Shown: piece after piece, positions 1-11,281 of the stretch | Position numbering within the stretch: the first letter of the stretch is position 1 | Layout of the letters: every line of letters starts with the position of its first letter | Source of the DNA: Saccharomycopsis fibuligera x Saccharomycopsis cf. fibuligera | Lineage: Eukaryota; Ascomycota; Saccharomycetes; Ascoideales; Saccharomycopsidaceae | DNA: 64,000 nt | Direction: 5' to 3' | NCBI GenBank assembly: GCA_001936135.1 | Contig: CP012818.1 | Location: 186,001 to 250,000, forward strand | Notes under the pieces: model-generated | Told to the model about the DNA's origin: nothing | Databases searched by the model: none | The model's input: only the letters and a program-made list of their open reading frames with translations | Position numbers and translations under genes: made by a program

Positions 1-2053
1 CGTTTCTAAGTGTATGTATGAGGTTCAAATTTCCGATATTTACGAATTGTTGAACGGCTGCGGCCATAGTTTATGGCGTACTGGAAGTGGTGCTGAAGCA
101 GGCTAATAATGGTGACGCTAATACCAGGATAACGGTTAGTATGAAATCAGCAATTCCCTCCTTTTTGGGTCACTTTCATCACTTTGCCAAGTCTGCTGCT
201 GCTCATCACTCTACAAGATGGACCCTGCTACTTACTATAGAGCGCCGCTGACCAGATCGATCGATGGGTCGGCTTTCCCGCCATCATAGCCAAACTACGT
301 GTATCTTTTCTGCTCTCGTTTGAAAAGAGCACACAAAATGATTCCTCTTTTATCTTTCTGCCCGAGCGCGCGCTTCCTTTCGTTTCAGTCCAGCATACAG
401 TACAGCGTTTCACATCAGGCAATCCGCGATAAAAACAAAGAAACAAAAGACCAGAATTCGCATGAATGCCACATTTCTCCGAAATTACGTTTCCTCGAAA
501 GCACATTTCTTCGAAAGGCGTGAAGGTGAAGTCTTGTCAAAAGTTTTGGAAAAATCCAAAATCTTGGTTATTGTTTCTGTTTTTGTTTTCGTTTTTCGTC
601 TTCAAGAGATACGCGTAGGAATGGCAAGTTTGTGGACGACGTGCGTTTTCATCAACTCTTTTTGCATGGCGCATACGCGCTGGGAGGAGCCAAACAATAA
701 CCCATCGTCACAGCAAAAATAAAAGCAGATAATAAGCAGCACAGAAAGCTTAATTTCCAACATTGGGAACAAAAAGAATGCAACATGTGGGAGGGAGGCC
801 TGTAGACAGGTAGATTTTTGGATGTATGGTGTGTTGGGCTCGGAGACGGTGTGGGGCGGACGTGGGGCGGACGTGGGCGAAGATTGAAAATGCTGGGAAT
901 TTTCGCAGACAAAAGCAACTGGCTCTCGGGTGGCTACCCGAGAGCCAGTTATGCTACGGTGGCGCGCTCGACTCTTCTGTGGGTTCTGATTTTTTATTGC
1001 TGTTTGCGGGCCCTTTGCAAGCATCCTCCAGGCGCCCTTCGGAAAAGGCCAGGTTGGCCTTTCCCGGCAAAATATAAATCACTTTGACAGATGCAACATA
1101 TGGCTGTCCAGCACACCCTGGAGCAGCCTAGAAATTAATTTCAGCATTGTGTCTCAGCAAAGCACTAAACGAAAGTTAAAAAGCATGGGAAACACAACGT
1201 AGCGATTAGAGTTTCTGTTGAAGTTTAACTAATTGCTTTTACTGACAAGCTGTCAATACCAGAACAATGGAGGCTTTTATTATTCTTGTACTGACATCTT
1301 CCAACATGAGCGCACACAACTCGTCAATCATTTTTTTGTGGCGGCAAGCGGTGAAACCGAAAGCATATGCCCACTAGAAGCCTCTGCCGTGGCACTTTTT
1401 GAGGACCTGTCAAGATGCGCCAAAGTTTAACGTGCTCTGTCCGGCGGACGGCGTTTCTGCCCAGCAGCAGGAGGGGCGCCTTTACTGTATCTTTTTTTTT
1501 TTTCTTGGTCAACATGGAAAGCAGAAATGCCGGACCGCTGAAAGCGAGTGCGGTGTTCACTCGGCTTGACGAGCTCTTTTGCCGCCGAAAAAAAGCTGGG
1601 CTTGTGCAAAAGCTGGGCTTGTGCAAGAACCGCGGGCTGGAAACAAGGCTGCTTGCACAGTGCGGCCCAAGATCTGCTGTGAACAAGATACCAGCAGCGC
1701 GCAAAGAAACAAAGGCAAGTTCCCAAGCTAAAAGCCAGGCCTGCAGCGCAAACTTTCTACAGTTGCAAATCGCACGATCCAGATTTCGCTTGGGTGTGGT
1801 CCTTTTCTAAGACCTGAATCGCCGTCCAAGATCTCGACGCAGAAAGCGCAAATCGAAAGTATGACATGAGCGCGGATAGCCCAACTCTAATGAGAAACAG
1901 TGCCAGTTTAGCTCGAAGCAGTTTGCGCACGGGAGCAGCACGAAAAGGGCCCGGTGTTGCTCCAAAGCGTTTCAAACCATCCATAAACGAGGGGCGCGCC
2001 GATCCGTCGGCGCCAACCTCACGAGCTACAATATCCAGCACGCTGCACTCTCT

Positions 2054-2091
2054 GCTCAGCTCAGCACTGCTGAGCTGAGCACTGCTGAGCT
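2054..2091. repeat. Inverted repeat / hairpin (GCTCAGCTCAGCA)
   Basis: GCTCAGCTCAGCA is followed almost directly by its near-perfect reverse complement CTGCTGAGCTGAGC, and the right half is then repeated (ACTGCTGAGCTC). The arms can fold into a GC-rich hairpin of about 12 bp. No adjacent gene is recognised, so a terminator or regulatory role is unsupported. Confidence 0.6.
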
Positions 2092-2754
2092 CGGCGGGCC
2101 GCGCTCCCAGTTCGCCGCTGGCCACCAACGTGAAGATCGCGGCCAGCTGTTCCACATGCTGGCTTGGAAAAGAACAGCGAAGAAAAGAAAAATAAATAAA
2201 AGAAAAAAAAAAAAAAAGTCTCAGAATATGCCAGTGCAGACCAGAATCAGCAAGATCGCCTGCTTTGCACTTTTCGGGGGATTTTCTTTCTATTTTTATT
2301 TCGAAGATCCTTCCAGACTGGCTTGCGAACATCTTTTTTTTTTTTTTTTTTTTGTTTTGTTTTGTTTTGTTTTCTTTTTCCTTGCAGTGTTTCTCACCTG
2401 AAGCACAATAGTGCGCCTCACGGCAAAACAGGGAAAAGCCTGTTTGAGAATGTGGTAATGAAGCGTGTGTATATGGTACCCGCGTCCAATTAGCAGCGAG
2501 GACGTCAGCAGGCGTCTGGGACAATTGGCGGTGCCGCCGCGGAAGCGCACTTTTGCCGGTGTGTTCAGCGGAAGCGTATTGTATATACGTACGGCTCCCC
2601 CCAGTGCGAGTGTACGTCTTTTGCGTATCTTACGGGAAACCTGCCCAGCGCAAGTCGGACTGCTTTGGGCGCCAAAGTGGTTGAAAGTGGTTGGAAGCGG
2701 TTGGAAGCGGCTGTAAGTGGCTGGAAGTTTCCGTACAGCTTCGGCTTCGGCTTC

Positions 2755-2788
<34 letters not shown>

Positions 2789-3669
2789 ACAGCACAACTT
2801 ACTGTGGCGCTGCCCAGCCTTCTCTCGGTTTTTTCTTCGACGGCTGCTGAAGCTAATACGGAAGGAAGGGTCTCAGGGTTGTGTTTGTGTGCGCTTGCCA
2901 CTTGGGCAGGGCCGGCCGGGGTTGCGATTCCTTGCAAAACACAGGCCGACATCTCCTCCTCCCGACAAGTTTGAGCCGGGCAGAGGCGCTTCCAGCTCTG
3001 GCACGGTTGTGCTGCGCGGTTGTGCTGCAGAGCTCGCTCGTCGTCGGCTTGGGCACTGGCGCGAGACCGAGGCTCGTTAGGGCATGCTTAGCGGTGTACG
3101 GTGCTTTACGAACTGGAGCATTCCCGACCAAAACAGGCAGCGGGAGATCACCACCGAGGGAAAATTGAGACATTTTAGTGGGAGAGCAGCGCCAGAAAGC
3201 TGCCGAAAGCACAACCGCGGCCTCTGTTTCGGCGTGGTTTTGTCTGGTGCGGTGCGAGGCAGAAGCTAACCTGGGCTACGCTAGACTTCAGCTACGGGCG
3301 ATCCGCGCCCTTGGCCAACCGCGGGCCAAAAGTTAGCTATGGCATGGCGTATGCGCCACTCGGGCTGTCCGCGACTGGGCTAAAGTGGGCGGAAAGTGGG
3401 CGGCGCCAGGAAACCAAGCCACCAAGCCCGGCAGATGTGTTGGTTGGAGTTGAACTCTGCCGGGCTTTCTTTGCGGACAATAGCTCCCACAGATACGAAG
3501 TGCTCTAGTCTGCTATTGTTGTTGTGTTTGTCAAGCCCGCGCACCCAAGGGGGGACGCAGTGACAATCTTGGGCAACAGGGTACTTGCCAGGTACACACA
3601 AGCACGCCCCACTGTGCCCTGCGATCCCAGCATGTAGCCAGCGCTCGTTCTGTACTGTCCGCGGGTCTG

Positions 3670-3738
3670 TTGGCAGTGCCAACTGCGGGTTGGCAGTGCC
3701 AACCAGCTGGCACATTGCCAACAACTGGCACGTTGCCA
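3670..3738. repeat. Cluster of four TGGCA-n-TGCCA palindromes
   Basis: Two perfect copies of TTGGCAGTGCCAA (3670-3682 and 3690-3702) are followed by TGGCA-CAT-TGCCA (3708-3720) and TGGCA-CGT-TGCCA (3726-3738). The half-sites are constant while the spacers differ (1 nt twice, then 3 nt twice). This looks like an array of dimeric protein-binding sites, but the sites lie in a desert with no neighbouring gene and no factor is assigned. Confidence 0.5.
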
Positions 3739-6700
3739 TTTGCCACGCAGCGATCTTCGCGGCAATGGCCAGCCAGCACTAGCACTGGCCTGCAAAGGCC
3801 GGACAGAGTGCGCCTTTCGCTTTCGGCTAGCCACAATCGCCCAAATGCGTCAGTCCGTCAACCTTAATCGGCCCAGCTGAGCTTTCCGAAAACGTGTCGC
3901 AGACTGCTGTTTGACGTGCATAAAGTACGGCCGGAAATGGACTTTCTCCATTGATGTTGAACCAGGTGGAGCAATTAATCCTGACAGGCTCCGATTTTCT
4001 TCATGCAGTTTCCGTACGCCAGCTGCCGGCCGGCAGTATGTCTCCGGGCCTCGAAACAAACGCGTCGCCGTCGTCGTCGCCGCCGTCGCCGTCGTTGTCG
4101 TCGTCGCTGGCTAGTGGGCGCCAAGGTCACCGAAAAACTCCCGCTACCAGCAACTTTCAAGCCGGCAGCAGCAGACCCGGACATGTGCGCGGCACGCCTG
4201 GCCGCTCTCAGCCCACTCTGAAAACAGAAGCCTGCGGCCGAAACGACCGTGCGGAAGTTCTCCGGTGTAGAGGAAGCGAATCTGGCTGGAGCTCGACTTC
4301 AGCTACTGCAGGTTTGGCAACCAGTGAGTCGCTCCAAGATTGGCGCACGATCGCATATACACGACTCTCATATCTGGATCCAGGGATTATTTTGCAGTTT
4401 CAAACAGTGGATGTGTGTGCTACTCTCAATAGTGATTTTCGGCTAGAGGAGCTCGCATAAGTGGCCAGAATTTCGGACATAGACACTGCTTGGGTCTTGG
4501 GAACGATTCCAAACAATCGCCGCTATTCTACCAGCACTGGCTTTATGGCACAGCAGGGATGCGTTCGGCGCTATAGAAACTATCTCTGTACATGCAGGAA
4601 AGCCTACATGAATACATCCATACGCACACACAACCATAATCCATATAACAACAACAATCATAAGGATTCGGAAAAATAAGGTTTTTTGTACCTCTGTTTT
4701 GAGCGACTTCGTGGAAATTTGGGAAAATTAGAGTTGTGAAAGCGGTCTCGTAAGCGAGAACTGCCAGGATACGAATTTGTGTACACGCACTGCATATTCG
4801 TGCTGCTAAGTGTGAAAATTGGTGAATTTGCTGAAAGTATGAAATAGTCTATACAATAACCTCAAACAATAGCCACTACTGAATAGCAGTTTGTGCGAGC
4901 TGGAATAGCTGCGATAATTTTTTTTTTTCTATTTTTTTTTTTTTGTGTCCAACCCTTTCCAGGGATTATTGATTTACAGTCGCAGGTCAAGAAAATAACG
5001 GTACTGCGAATTCTTGAGCCAATCCGGCTCCGTCGCGCACACACGGCTCATTCCAAGGCTGCTCTTGCTTTTGCACCTATTTTCAATTTCATGTACCAAA
5101 GGACGCTCTTCGCTGAGTGTGCGACTAAACTTGCAGCTGTTTTTTCATAAACCCGTATGATTTACGGTGCTGTTCATAGCGGCCCTGTTCATAGCGGCGT
5201 GCGTGGAAAACGCAGTCTTGCAAAGTAAACGGCGGCCCCCATTCACGTTTCAACATAGCTGGAATTTTTATAACTGTTCCGCTCTTCACCTCTGCTGTTT
5301 GTGAGATAGCGAGCCCTTGATTTTAGACCACCGTTGAATGATGCAGAAACGCCAAACCTCAGCTCAGTAACGACGTTGAGTTACGGGGCGTAGCCGAGTA
5401 ACCGAGCATCTATGTCTCAGAAACTAGAAAACAAAAAAAAAAAAAAGAAAAAAAGGCGTCTTGACCCGAGTCGATTGGCTTTCAAAGAGCGCAGTTTGCA
5501 AGCATTGTGCATCGCGATTAGTATCCAGTGGTCTTCATCGACTGGCCCTTAGTGTGCCTTTTGCCTATACTTTGAGGCCTCTGGTTAATACGATTGCTAT
5601 TGAGGTTAGGACAGTACAGCCAGGGTACCGGAAAATGGAAACCATAAAGACGTTTGAGCCATAAAGCGGAAATAAACCGAGATGCGTTGGTGATTCTATC
5701 ATGCCATATATAGCCAGTGCCGTGTCCTGATTCTGCCTCTATGGCATTTGGCATGTTCTGTTTCAAATGAGATATGCTCTCATTTACGTAGATGCATATG
5801 TTCACTAAGCACAGCAAGCCGTGAGCTTGCATAACCTAGGTAAAGTGTCGGTCACGCTTTACAACAGCACAATCATGATTCTAGTCGCAGCCGCAATAGC
5901 CGTTATCAATAAGAGCGACAATCACAATTAACAAGTTGCTTCAAGGTTGCGTCAGCCACAAGACAGCAACCCCCATCCCGAAGTATCTCCAGCCGTCGCC
6001 TCCCGCTGGCTTTTCACTCGGGCAGGTTCGAGCTCGCCTAGAGGCCTCGAATAGTCGTTCGTTGTCACTGGAATTGCGGGCAATTGTAAAAGCATCGAAG
6101 ATACGGCCGGGGTGCTGCTGTCGCTGCTACCGCTATTCGGAAAAAAAGCTAAAAAAAAGTCATCTAGAAAAACACAAGTATCGCAGCTGTAGCCCGAATG
6201 TTGGCAATAATGGTTGAAACTCATTAGTTCAAATAACGCTAGCCAAAACTTTAAGATTCTTGTTGCGTGCTACCATCAGATCATCATTATAGTATGACTA
6301 TAGGAACATCTAACATGGAAAGGGATACGCTTGCAAATCGTAGGAAAATGATCATGTTACATGTATTGGTTAATCAATAGTAGTACTAGTAATTATAATA
6401 TATATAAAATAAACGACAAGAAAATCCACCAAGCAAAACTAAACTGCCAAGAGTAATAAAATAGAATAGAATGAAACGAATCAACCAGATGAGAGAATAA
6501 AGTTATAAAACACAAAAAAAGCAACAACGAAAATAAAAATTAGAGATAAAGTAAATGGTTAAAATAATTGTACTAAGATAACATTAACGAAAGAAAAATG
6601 CAAAAACGCTGTAGAAAATAAAAGTCAAAAAATAAGTCAAAATCAAACACCTTCCAAAAAAAAAGTTGATAAAACAAAATACCACAACATGAAAAACATA

Positions 6701-7079
6701 AAAAAACAAAGATAGAACAAGAATAAAGCAACTATGGAAAGCAGACAAAGTAAAGAAAGCGTGAATGGATATAAGTATGATAATAGTAATAATAAAAAGA
6801 CAAAAAAGTAAGTCAAATGAAGTAGAATGCTGCCTTTTTTGCGTCCTCAACTAAGCGGATAAAGGTAATAGCATGGAAAAATATAATACGTTGATGATTT
6901 GATGCTGTAGAGAGAAATATAGATAGTTAGTGGCAATGGTAATAACAGGAACAGTAATACATGCACTAACAACAGACACCAAAATATTAAGGTTGAGTAT
7001 ACAATTTACAAGTCATCACCTCATAAGCCTGATTTGCTCGCGTGTTTTTTTTCCTTTTGCAACACTTGAGTACAACCAT

Positions 7080-7422
7080 TTACTGATAGATTGCAAAATT
7101 TGCATTATTGTTATCAAAATACACTGGTTGTTGCTGTGGCTGCTGTTGTGGTTGTTGTTGACCTTGAGCAAAATTAAAGTTTTGACCACTGAATTGCTGT
7201 AAAAGTTCATCATCTAGCGAAAACTTATTTTCATCTTCAACAGTGCCAACATTGTTATTAGTGCCATTCATTTCATTATCTTTACTATTGTAAGATGGAG
7301 CGTATTCATCAGCTAATGCCATAAAATCTTCATCTTCAACCAAATAATGAGACTGTTGTTGTTGCTGCTGCTGCTTTTGTTCTGAAGGTGGAACTTGTTG
7401 AGATTGTTGAGCTTGCTGGTTC

Positions 7423-7458
<36 letters not shown>

Positions 7459-7961
7459 ATTTGTTTTTGCTGTTGTTGCATTTGCTTTTGTTGTTGGTTC
7501 ATTTGTGCAGCTTGAGCGGCAGCTTGCTGGGCTTGCTGGAATGCAGCAACTTGCTGAGCATGTTGCAAATGCATGTCAAACATCGGTAGAGCATTAACTG
7601 GCTGGACACCGAGTCTTGGTTGTTGTGGGATATATTGCTGTTGAGCAGCATGAAGAAATTGTTGCTGCTGTTGTTGCTGATATACATTGTCCAATGGAGA
7701 AACAGATCTTTGCATCATTTCATTACCATTAGCATACATTTGATGTTGTTGATGTTGATGATGATGATGATGTTGTTGTTGAAGTTGTTGCATTTGACGA
7801 AATTGACGTTGTTGCTCATAAATTTGGAAAGCTTTCATATTGTTAACATAATCAGTTGGACCAGCTGGCTGAATACCAATTCCAATACCCATACCAGCAG
7901 CTGTTGCGGCGGCGGCAGTGACAGCAGCATTAGGACCCATTGGGTGAGGACCTTGGTGCAA

Positions 7962-8004
<43 letters not shown>

Positions 8005-9602
8005 ATTTCTGCTTGGTGCATCATTCTGGCTCTATTCTTTTTGTTCTTTTTGCCACTACCAGATCTGCATTGGTAACCTAATGGTAAACCAGGACAAGAG
8101 CCATTTTCAATATGGTTTTCAACCCAATTTTCATTAGTTTCGAAAACAGCGCCACAAACTGCGCATTTGCCACCAACATGGGAACGGTCTTGGGATCTTG
8201 TGCCTGGAGGATATCTAAAATGTCTAGCCTTTAAGTGAGTCTTGTAAGTGTCTCTTCTTGAGAACCCGCCATTAGGATGACACTTGTGTTCAACTGTTGG
8301 GTTGAAAAAAGGGCAAGTATAAGCTTTTTGAACCGCATGCTTTTTGATATGACGGGTCAAGTAACCACGAATTCTAAACTCTGCTGGACAAAATGGACAA
8401 GCATGGGACTTAGCTGGATTCTTTTTGGTACCAGAAAAGGATGAAGATTTAGGAGACTTTTCCTCGTCAAAGTCTTCGTCGTCTTCATCCTCATCTTCAT
8501 CCATTTCATCTTCCTCACCAATGTGATCGTTCAATACACCATTGGCAAAAGTATATTCGTTACCATCGAGTTCTGGAGATGAAGAAATAGAAGAAACAGA
8601 AGAGATAGAAGAATGGCCATGTCCAACAGTTGGCAACTTGTTTGGGGTGTTGTTTTCCGATTTGGAAGTTTGCTTCAACTCAGGAGTAGCAATTTCAGGA
8701 ACCTTTGATTGGTTTTCCTGAGGAGCAGACACCGTGCTGACTGTGGCGGCAGCCGGAACAGGAACAGCAGAAGCAGAAGCATCATCATTAGGAATGTCAA
8801 GTTTCTTCTCTTCAGCAGGAAGACCAAAATTGTTGAAATTAGCAAAATTAGTCAACTGGTCCAAATCAATCTCATTCAAAGAGTTGTCATCATTTTCAAA
8901 TCCACTGAATGCGAAATTTTTTAAACCAACGTTGCTGTTGTAGTTTGGAATGGTTTGGACCGCTGTGTTATCAGTAATGCTACTGTGAGCAACGGGGGAA
9001 GAGTCTGAAATGGTGGAGCAAGTAGCGGAATTGGATAAAAAGTCTGGAAGATCGAATTGTTGGTGTGAGTGTTGTTGAGGGTCGCTATTAGCATTACCGT
9101 TGTTGTTTTGATTTACACTTTTGAAGAAATCTTCTGTGGAGCTGTGAAAATCTGCATCATTCAAGTTCCAGTTGATTTGACCATCTTCGTTTTTGACAGG
9201 AACGAAAGCAGCGTCAAAAGAAGTTGAACATGGTGTTACAGACGCGCTTGTCTTGAGAGCGATATCGACATTCGACAGCACAGGAAAAAGTGACTTGGTC
9301 TTTTTGTTTTTCTGCTGTAGCTTGCGGTTCTTTTTTGGTTTATTACTGGTAGTGGCTAATTGTTCCTTTGGTTTTTGTATTTGTTCTTGTAGTTGTTTTT
9401 GTGCTTGGTCTGGTTGTTTGCATGCAATATTCTGTCTTTTCTTTTCTCGTTCTTGGTCAATATCGACGGAGGGGTTGAATACTACAGCAAGATTTATTGA
9501 TTGCAAAAAGGCAAGAACATTGTAGAGAATAGCAAAGAGGAAGCTATTCCTGAAAGTTTCGAGAAGACGAACAGGCTTGCTGTTGGCAGATACTTTGGAC
9601 AT
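7080..9602 (-). CDS. STP2: STP1/STP2-type C2H2 transcription factor
   Basis: 840 aa, ATG at 9602. Three zinc-finger-like modules match the Stp1/Stp2 family: C402-x2-C405...H418-x3-H422 (with FRIRGYLTRHIKKHA), C430...C441...H456-x4-H461 (CPFFNP...GGFSRRDTYKTHLKARH) and C480-x2-C483...H497...C503. In yeasts these factors are latent precursors held at the cell periphery by an N-terminal motif and released by Ssy5 cleavage when the SPS sensor detects amino acids; they then activate amino-acid permease genes. A hydrophobic/basic segment at about residues 10-40 could be that anchor (inference). An acidic run (about 365-385), poly-A and long poly-Q/H tracts (about 550-760) and an acidic Q-rich C-terminus follow. 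It is longer than its homologues through low-complexity expansion. STP1 versus STP2 orthology cannot be decided here. It is divergent from RMT2. Confidence 0.85.
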
Positions 9603-9803
9603 TGTAGTATAGTGATAGACGTGGTTAAGCGCTGAGCTTGGAAAACGGCGGTATGAAAACAGTAGCAGATTGTGCAGCTAGTATAGCTGGTAAAAAGATA
9701 AGTATAGTAGTAGAAATAGTGAGAGATACAGATATATGTATATGTCTAGGATACAGTAAAGTTGTTAGCAGTCTCGATTGCAACTGTGAAAGCAAATCTG
9801 AGT

Positions 9804-9804
<1 letters not shown>

Positions 9805-9837
<33 letters not shown>

Positions 9838-9856
9838 TAATCAATCAATCAATCAA
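9805..9856. repeat. (TCAA)n tetranucleotide array
   Basis: Thirteen consecutive TCAA units, one changed to TTAA, about 200 bp upstream of the STP-like start. A second shorter array of the same unit lies at 10665-10688. Confidence 0.85.
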
Positions 9857-10664
9857 GCTCAATCCCTGTGGTACTCGCGGGAAGAAAAAAATGCTGCCAG
9901 GCGGCGGCAGAGCGAATATTTAAGTCTCGCGGCCAGCAACAGACGGCAACGCCTGCACGATAGCGCACTAAGCGGCACACCTCAGTATATCACTGTGAAC
10001 TACTGTTCATAATTGTTAACTAATGCCGAGTGATGCTGGTGTTGCGCTAGGCTGCATGGGGTAGATAACCAGTCACGGGACCGTATGAGCCAGTGGAAAA
10101 GGGGGTCTGTGGACTGTAAGAGGTAGTTCGAGCAGCTATATAGAGGGTGTGAGGGGTGTCCACGGTGAGGGAGCAATAGTATTACGTAACCTAAGGCTGC
10201 CATTGGGCGGTAACGACTGCGCTGGGTAGATACTAAGTGCTGGTAGCAGTTTGAGTGACCGGCACTGGTCCATGGTAGGTACCCTCAAACAATCATAATC
10301 ATAACACTATTATGGCCATCCACAGACAACCGTGTAACTGAATATTATTAGCTTTAAACCAGCCTTAGATCCAACACTCTGCCAAATTGATAGCACCATA
10401 AGTGCCTACCGCAAGCACCGCCTTTTCAATAGCACGTTGTATCTTGCAAGTGTCTTAGGGATTTTGTCTTTGGCCCCCTTTAAGTCTCTCTCTCACCTTC
10501 CCTCGCTTCGCCTGCCCCAGCTAGCACTGCTGTGCACTAGCGATCGGCATTCACGTACACCCCCATCAGTCAAACACAAAGCAAACAATCAACCAATTTA
10601 TTAGCTAATTAATTAATTGATTATTTAAAGAATCACTCACCAGTCAATCACTTGATTATCGTAA

Positions 10665-10688
10665 TCAATCAATCAATCAATCAATCAA
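10665..10688. repeat. (TCAA)6 array, second copy
   Basis: Six exact TCAA units in the same orientation as the array at 9805-9856, within the same divergent promoter region. Confidence 0.85.
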
Positions 10689-10790
10689 CCAACCGCTTTA
10701 CCTGCCTTACATGCTCGCTCGCACTAACACACTGGAACACACTGCCAATCATCGTTTTTTTTACTTTTTTTTCTTTCTGTCTTCTAACAC

Positions 10791-10825
10791 TGACAACTGA
10801 CAACTGACAACTGACAACTGACAAC
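10791..10825. repeat. (TGACAAC)5 heptamer tandem repeat
   Basis: Five exact 7-bp units directly follow a T-rich tract. The unit is not a multiple of three and lies outside any gene. Confidence 0.85.
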
Positions 10826-10953
10826 ACCGGAAAAATTTTCGTTTTCGTCCTGACACACACGCACAGTTTATACAATACCATACAATACACTGGAGATAAT
10901 ACTCTCCCACATTATGTAAGTTTCGTCCGGACGGTGCTTCCTAACCACAGCAG

Positions 10954-10989
<36 letters not shown>
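10954..10989. repeat. Poly-A tract of 36 nt
   Basis: Uninterrupted run of 36 A residues upstream of RMT2. Similar long A tracts occur at 25937-25975 and 47400-47438. Such tracts exclude nucleosomes in yeast promoters (established), but the exact length may be affected by sequencing error. Confidence 0.8.
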
Positions 10990-10991
<2 letters not shown>

Positions 10992-11281
10992 CTAACTTTC
11001 TCCAGCCGGATCCAAAATTTTGCACTGCCGAAAGTATACATACTGTAGACACAAACCAGAGCCATAGATCGCTGTTTACGCGCCCATTTTATTCCTGGAT
11101 CTCGGTAATTGACCTAATATTATCACCCTGCTTCCATATTTGGTATTGGGCCCTGCAAAAATCTAATCTACTGCCCTTGGCTAATCCTCACCTGTTGTTA
11201 CCATTGGCAAGCGTCCAACTACTCAATTGATCCACTACACCACAATACAAGACGGTACAATAAAACAAAGCAAAACGCAGT

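Larger units (their letters stand above)
1..7079. other. Gene desert, GC-rich then AT-rich
   Basis: No convincing gene is seen. The many ORFs on both strands are short, mutually overlapping and of arbitrary composition, as expected in GC-rich non-coding DNA where stops are rare. About 1-6200 is clearly GC-rich, which is unusual for yeast intergenic DNA; 6200-7000 is A-rich. It contains GCT/GTC trinucleotide runs (about 2735-2790, 4062-4110), inverted repeats near 2054-2091 and 3670-3738, and several poly-A/T tracts. Because the next gene (STP-like) ends here, the desert is not its promoter; it may be the upstream region of a gene left of the window, which is inference. Confidence 0.7.
9603..11281. 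promoter_or_regulatory. Divergent STP-RMT2 intergenic region
   Basis: This 1.68 kb region lies between two divergently transcribed genes and must hold both promoters. It contains two TCAA tetranucleotide arrays, a TGACAAC heptamer array and a 36-nt A tract about 290 bp upstream of RMT2. No coding region is supported. Specific factor sites were not identified. Confidence 0.6.

Noticed and set aside
1757-2952. Long minus-strand ORFs of 255 and 218 codons in the left desert
   Set aside because: They overlap each other and plus-strand ORFs, include poly-Lys/Phe and poly-Ala from simple repeats, and show no motif; GC-rich DNA has few stops.
3951-4460. 169-codon ORF with poly-Ser
   Set aside because: The poly-Ser, poly-Arg and poly-Val versions in three frames all come from one GTC/CGT repeat.
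6022-6050. GGTTCGAG resembling a tRNA T arm
   Set aside because: No matching acceptor, D arm or anticodon arm could be built around it.
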